Below are positions 58,955 through 64,000 of a DNA stretch of 64,000 nt, piece after piece. The stretch is from Artemia franciscana (Eukaryota > Arthropoda > Branchiopoda > Anostraca > Artemiidae), in contig NW_027062649.1 in assembly GCF_032884065.1 (NCBI RefSeq), positions 3,579,355 to 3,643,354 of the forward strand. The letters are read 5' to 3'. The notes under the pieces are model-generated. The model was given only the letters and a program-made list of their open reading frames with translations, ran no database searches and was not told the origin of the DNA. Numbering within the stretch: position 1 is the stretch's first letter; each line of letters opens with the position of its first letter. Made by a program: the position numbers and the translations under genes.

Positions 58955-59769
58955 AAAAAAACAAGTTTTTTTAACCGAACGTAAGGAGCGACATTAAAAC
59001 CTAAGAAAAACAAAAATTACTCCGTATATGAAAGGGGCTGTTCCCTCCTCAACACCTCGCTCTTTGCACTATGGTTTGACTCTTTCTCTCAACTCTACTT
59101 TTTAAAACGGTAAAAACATTAGCGTAAAGAGCGGGGCGTTGAGGAGGGAGCAGCCCGTTTCATATACGGAGTAATTTCTGTTCGTTTTAAGTTTTAATGT
59201 CGCTCCTTACTTTCAGTTAAAAAACTTGTTTTTATCATTTAATTTCTGAACGTTTTTGAATTAATTCATGTTTTGATTTCGGTTCTCCACAGACGAATAA
59301 TTAAAACGAAATTTGCATATTTATTTTATGCTAAATAAATTTCTCATAGTTTTGATCGAACGATTCTGAGAAAAAGGAGCAGGGGTGGAGGCCTAGTTTG
59401 CCCTCCGATTTTTTGGTTACTTAAATAGGCAACTAGAACTTTTTGTTTTTTACGAACGTTTTCATTAGTAAAGGGTACACGTAACTTACGAATTAGCTTA
59501 CGTAACGAACTTCTATATACATAAGCTTTTATTACGTATATGAGGGGGTTCGCCCACTTGTCAATAGCTCGCTCTTTACACTAAAGCTTAAATTTTGTCC
59601 CAATTCCTTAAGAATGCTGTTTTGGAGAATGACTTTTGAAGGACAAGATATTTAAAATCAGCATTAAAATGTGATTCTTTTGATGTACTATTGGTATCAA
59701 AATTCTGTTTTTTAGAGTTTTGGTTACTATTGAGCCGGGTTGCTCCTTACAACAGTTCGTTACACTGAA

Positions 59770-59772
<3 letters not shown>
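58955..59772 (+). mobile_element. Family A copy 3, internally deleted
   Basis: Hairpin A3 (58955-59235), linker to about 59480, start of A2, then a jump to the last 140 bp of A1 (GATATTTAAAATCAGCATT, TGAGCCGGGTTGCTCCTTAC, CAGTTCGTTACACTGAACT). About 900 bp of the full element are missing. Its terminal end meets the TA tract. Confidence 0.78.

Positions 59773-59773
<1 letters not shown>

Positions 59774-59853
<80 letters not shown>
59774..59853. repeat. (TA)40 microsatellite
   Basis: Uninterrupted TA dinucleotides for about 80 bp, placed between the terminal hairpin ends of two oppositely oriented family A copies. Confidence 0.97.
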
Positions 59854-59854
<1 letters not shown>

Positions 59855-59855
<1 letters not shown>

Positions 59856-60670
59856 AACAGTTCGTGGTAACGAACTGTAGTAAGGAGCGATCCGGCTCAA
59901 TAGTAACCAAAACTCTAAAAAATTGAATTTTGATATCAATAGCTACATCAAAAGAATCACATTTTAATGCTGATTTTAAATATATAAGTTTCATCAAGTT
60001 TAGTCTTACATATCAAAAGTTACGAGCCTGAGAAAATTTGCCTTATTTAGGAAAATAGGGGGAAACACCCCCTAAAATTCGTAGGATCTTAACGAAAATG
60101 ACACCATCAGATTCAGCGTATCAGAGAACACTACTGTAGAAGTTTCAAGCTCCTTACTACAAAAATGTGGAATTTTGTATTTTTTGCCAGAAGACAAATC
60201 ACGGGTGCGTGTTTATTTGTTTGTTTGTTTGTTTGTTTTTTTCCCCTAGGGGCATCGTATCGACCAAGTGGTCCTAGAATGTCGCAAGAGGGCTCATTCT
60301 AACGGAAATGAAAAGTTCTAGTGCCCTTTTTAAGTGACCAAAAAAATTGGAGGGCATCTAGGCCCCCTCCCACGCTCATTTTTTTCCTAAAGTCAACGGA
60401 TCAAAATTTTGAGATAGCCATTTTGTTCAACATAGTCAAAAACCATAATAACTATGTCTTTGGGGATGACTTACTCCCCCACAGTCCCTGGGGGAGGGGC
60501 TGCAAGTTACAAACTTCGACCAGTGTTTACATATAACAATGGTTATTGGGAAGTGTACAGACGTTTTCAGGAGGATTTTTTTGGTTTTGGGGGTAGGGTT
60601 GAGGGGAGGGGGCCATGTGGGAGGATCTTTCCTTGGAGAATTATGCCATGGGGGAAGAAAAATTCAATGA
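59855..60670 (-). mobile_element. Family A copy 4 (module A1 only)
   Basis: Begins CAAACAGTTCGTGGTAACGA with the perfect hairpin CAGTTCGTGGTAACGAACTG, then GTAAGGAGCGATCCGGCTC, and runs through A1, including a GTTT microsatellite (60212-60238), to AATGAAAAGGGCGCAG. The A2-A3 part is absent; unrelated sequence follows at 60672. Confidence 0.8.
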
Positions 60671-60671
60671 A

Positions 60672-61020
60672 AAGGGCGCAGGCCGCAGGACGAATCTGGT
60701 CACGTTAGAAAAAAACGTCAAATTCAGAGCTTAATATACAATGCTGGGTGTTCGGAGCCTCTCTATTATGGAGTATAATTTGAAAATAACATAACTATAC
60801 GAGCGATAAAACATATATACCACAACCATAACTCAACTAACGAAAGAACTGCTAAGAGATAACACAACTATAAAGCGAAAACAGGTGAAAACCACCGGGA
60901 AAACAAACGAATTAAGAGGTGGAAGGGGCCCAGAGAAAAAATATAATCCTTTTCCAATTTTGAGCCTAACTTCCGCAAAGGAGTAATAATGTCAGAAGCC
61001 CCGAAATACCGAATTATTTT
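60672..61020. other. Unique spacer between two A copies
   Basis: No recognised feature; not AT-extreme and not similar to A. Confidence 0.4.
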
Positions 61021-61025
61021 CTTTT

Positions 61026-62765
61026 CAAACAGTTCTCGGTAACGAACTGTAGTAAGGAGCGACCCGGCTCAACAGTAAACGAAACTCTAAAAAACGGAAT
61101 TTCGATGCTAAAATATACATCAAAAGAATCAGATTTTTATGCTGATTTTAAATATATAAGTTTCATCAAATTTAATCTTTGTCATCAAAAGTTACGAGCC
61201 TGAGAAAATTTGCCTTATTTTAGAAAATAGGGGGAAACACCCCCTAAAAGTCACAGAATCTTAACGAAAATCACACCATGGCATTCGTCGTATCAGAAAA
61301 CCCTGTAGTAAAATTTTCAAGCTCCTATCTACAAAAATGTGGAATTTCGTATTTTTTGGCAGAAGACAAATCACAGGTGCGTGTTTATTTGTTTTTTTGT
61401 CTTTTTTTTTCTTTTCCCCAGGGGTGATCGTATCGACCAAGTGGTCCTAGAATGTCACAAGAGGGCTCATTCTAACGGAAATGAAAAGTTCTAGTACCCT
61501 TTTCAAGTGACCGAAAAATGGGAGGGCACCTAGGCCCCCTCCCACGCTCATTTTTTCTCCAAAGTCAACAGATCAAAATTTTGAGATAGCCATTTTGTTC
61601 AGCATAGTCAAAAACCATAATAACTATGTCTTTGGGAATGACTTACTCCCCCAAAGTCCCTGGGGGAGGGGCTGCAAGTTACAAACTTCGACCAGTGTTT
61701 ACATATAATAATGGTTATTGGGAAGTGTACAGTCGGTTTCAGGGGATTTTTTTTTGGTTTTGGGTGTGGGGTTGAGGGGAGGGGGCTATGTGGGAGGATC
61801 TTTCCATGGAGAAATATGTCATGGGGGAACAGAAATTCAATGAAAAGGGCACAGGATTTTCTAAAATTACTATAAAAAAACAATGAAAAAATAAACATGA
61901 AAATTTTTTTTTTCAATTGAAAGTAAAGAGTAGCATTGAAACTTAAAACGAACAGAGATTATTACGCATAGAAGGGGTTCTAAAATACTTTAGCATAAAG
62001 AGCGAGGTATTTAGGAGGAGATAAATACCTCGCTCTTTATGCTATAGTATTTTTAGTAATTTCAACTATTTATTCTACGGCCTTTCTGATTCAGGGGTCA
62101 TTCTTAAAGAATTGGGACAAAACTTACGATTTAGTGTAAAGAACGAGGTATTAACGAGGGTACAAACCCTCTCATATACATAATAAAAATTAAAGAATAT
62201 AAAAGTTTGTTACGTAAGATAATTCTTAAGTTACGTATATTTTTTACTAATAGAAAAATTCGTTAAAAATAAAAATTTATAGTTGCCTTGTTATGTAACC
62301 GAAAAATTACATGGTAACTAGGCCTCCTTTCCCATCCCTTATTTCTCAAAATCGTCTGATCAAAACTAAGAGAAAGCCATTTAGCCAAAAAAGGAATTAA
62401 TATGCAAATTTCATTTTAATAATTTATGCGTGGAGAGCCAAAATCAAACGTGCATTAATTAAAAAACGTTCAGAAATTACATAAAAAAACTAGTTTTTTT
62501 AACTGAAAGTAAGGAGCGACATTAAAACTTAAAACGGACAGAAATTACTCCGTATATGAAATGGGTTGTCCTCTCCGCAATCCCTTGCTCTTTACGCTAA
62601 AGTTTGACTCTTTGCCACGATTCTGCTTTTTAAAACAATTAAAAGCTTTAGCGTAAAGAGCGAGGGATTGCGGAGAGGACAACCCATTTCATATACGGAG
62701 TAATTTCTGTTCGTTTTAAGTTTTAATGTCGCTCCTTACTTTCAGTTAAAAAAACTAGTTTTTTT
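61026..62765 (-). mobile_element. Family A composite foldback element, full-length copy 2
   Basis: Reverse-orientation counterpart of 1402-3145: A1 (61026-61855), hairpin A2 (61905-62170), linker (62170-62480), hairpin A3 (62485-62765). A2 here contains ATAAAGAGCGAGGTATTTAG against TAAATACCTCGCTCTTTATG, a nearly perfect palindrome. The A3 arms (AACTGAAAGTAAGGAGCGAC and GTCGCTCCTTACTTTCAGTT) are almost identical, suggesting a young copy. Confidence 0.85.
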
Positions 62766-62777
62766 ATGTAATATATA

Positions 62778-62826
62778 TATGAGCCGGGTCGCTCCTTACT
62801 ATAATTTGTTACCACGAACTGTTTGA
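62778..62826 (+). mobile_element. Family A terminal fragment
   Basis: GAGCCGGGTCGCTCCTTACT followed by TTGTTACCACGAACTGTTTGA: about 50 bp of the hairpin end of A directly beside copy 2, separated by a short (TA) run. Confidence 0.75.
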
Positions 62827-62829
62827 CAT

Positions 62830-64000
62830 TGGAAGACTTCGTGTAAATAGAAAAAGAAAAATATTGACATTTAGAATTGTTGAAGATTCTAGCAGTATTT
62901 GCCACCCCAAAGAAATTTCCAGGTAGCACTGATGATGATCTGCCTTGCCTTTTTCACCCATGTGCTGGTAGATATGGTAACGTAACATTTTAGCTGTATA
63001 GAGAAACATTTTAATAAACCCCCACTCCCCCCTATCTCTTTCAACATTTATCTGAAGCCTCAGGAAGAGTAAGCAGTTTATCCTTTAAAATGAGTTTTTT
63101 TCGGAATCTACTCTACACCCACCTAAACAATGACCCCCTCATTATAGCTGATACGTAAATTACAGATCACCTAACGTAGCCTAATTTCATTACAAATAAA
63201 GCGAATTATCTAGGTTGACTCCAGTACTGCCACCGCTTGGCATTACCTCTTTTGCAACTGGGAAGCCTAAAATATAGTTATTGATAATTTTAAATTAATG
63301 AGCTTCTACGAATTTGAAATTGATTTAAGTTAGTCCTCTTTGGCGTAAAGTCGCAGTTTGGTGCCCTAAATCACGTAAACTGTCACCCAACCACCACTGC
63401 TATTTTGTTGTCTGGCCCCCCTGGAAAATTTTCTACCGGTGCCCTTTCTATACATCTCTCCGTGAAAGTCTACTCTCAGAGTATTTTTCTTTTAATAGTG
63501 TTTCTGAGTTTGAAGTAAAAAGTAGTAATGTAAATTGTAAGCCTTTTCCCTACTTTTTTACTCTTTGACTTATTTTGCCTATGGAAGGTCTGAGATTTAG
63601 ACACACCGAGACTAGATTGGTGGTATAGGAAGAAAGTCCTGTTCTAAGCAAGATATCTCTCCTGAAGGAAAGGAAGAGAATTTTGTGAAGCTTAATGCAT
63701 GTGGCCCTTAGTGTGGTGTCCTGGACTACTTAGCATGGCATTTATATATCTCGGGAAGCAGGGACATTGATTGAAGAGTCGGCAAGGGGGGAGTTGCATC
63801 TCAATAATGTGGAGAAAAAAATTATTATGTATCCCATGCTCTTGCCCCTCTGTCTGGATGCAGACCCCTCTTGCCCCTCAATAAAAATGCTGAAGATTTG
63901 CCCCTGGCGGGAAGTACAGGCGGCATATCCCTACCGGTTTTCAGAAATCGGCAAGGACAGAGCGCGTAAAAGATCCGTGGCACGTTACTAATGATTACGG
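62830..64000. other. Unassigned end of window
   Basis: Short frames on both strands (for example 63767-63991) encode nothing recognisable; no repeat of the A or B type is seen here. Confidence 0.4.

Noticed and set aside
59720-59997. YIYIYI open frames on both strands
   Set aside because: They are the (TA)n tract read as codons.

Overview
The window looks like repeat-dominated nuclear DNA from an animal, most likely an arthropod. It is AT-rich and has no long intact genes, and what coding sequence can be recognised is broken hAT transposases, jockey/I-like LINEs and a few leucine-rich-repeat (LRR) exons. A crustacean such as a brine shrimp is my guess from the general look of the repeats; I could not test it. 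There are two 100-base runs of N (18819-18918 and 35992-36091), so this is a scaffold with assembly gaps. I found no CRISPR array, prokaryotic operon, rRNA or convincing tRNA gene.

Layout. 0.9-4.2 kb: a hAT transposase pseudogene (TTF/BED-like finger, then a DUF4371-like core) split by a 1.74-kb composite foldback repeat (family A). 5.6-7.5 kb: a degraded LINE reverse transcriptase on the minus strand. 9.2-10.7 kb: two minus-strand F-box/LRR-type exons with matching phases but one stop and a missing splice acceptor. 11.2-12.3 kb: a family B element (about 293-bp tandem units, a GTCT/GTCG microsatellite and a terminal hairpin). 12.9-14.6 kb: a second hAT pseudogene (SCAND3/ZBED5/FAM200-like) with a possible terminal repeat. 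16.1-18.8 kb: A and B fragments up to the first gap. 19.2-19.5 kb: a minisatellite. 20.2-24.6 kb: more family A pieces. 25.4-27.3 kb: a hAT C-terminus, a LINE scrap and a frameshifted LRR gene. 27.3-32.2 kb: nothing firm. 32.2-34.3 kb: a long B element. 35.8-39.1 kb: a minus-strand jockey-like LINE (zinc knuckles and endonuclease) interrupted by a foldback element. 39.4-41.1 kb: a large palindrome carrying a SINE-like insertion with a 15-bp target duplication. 42.2-46.0 kb: a plus-strand LINE with ORF1, endonuclease, RT and thumb remnants. 47.5-49.5 kb: a cysteine-rich coding relic and an RT scrap. 50.7-52.1 kb: CA/GA minisatellite and another repeat family (D). 53.3-56.7 kb: a nest in which a roughly 165-bp repeat contains a 34-bp satellite that contains a 2.2-kb B element. 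58.0-62.8 kb: several A elements, including a head-to-head pair around a (TA)40 tract and a second full-length composite copy.

There is no working gene system here. The interest lies in insertion order. Several elements interrupt something recognisable, so their ends, target duplications and relative ages can be read from one window. The most notable candidates are family B, which has the architecture of non-autonomous Helentron/DINE-like elements, and family A, a composite foldback family ending in a short hairpin. Both are described from this sequence only and were not compared with any database.
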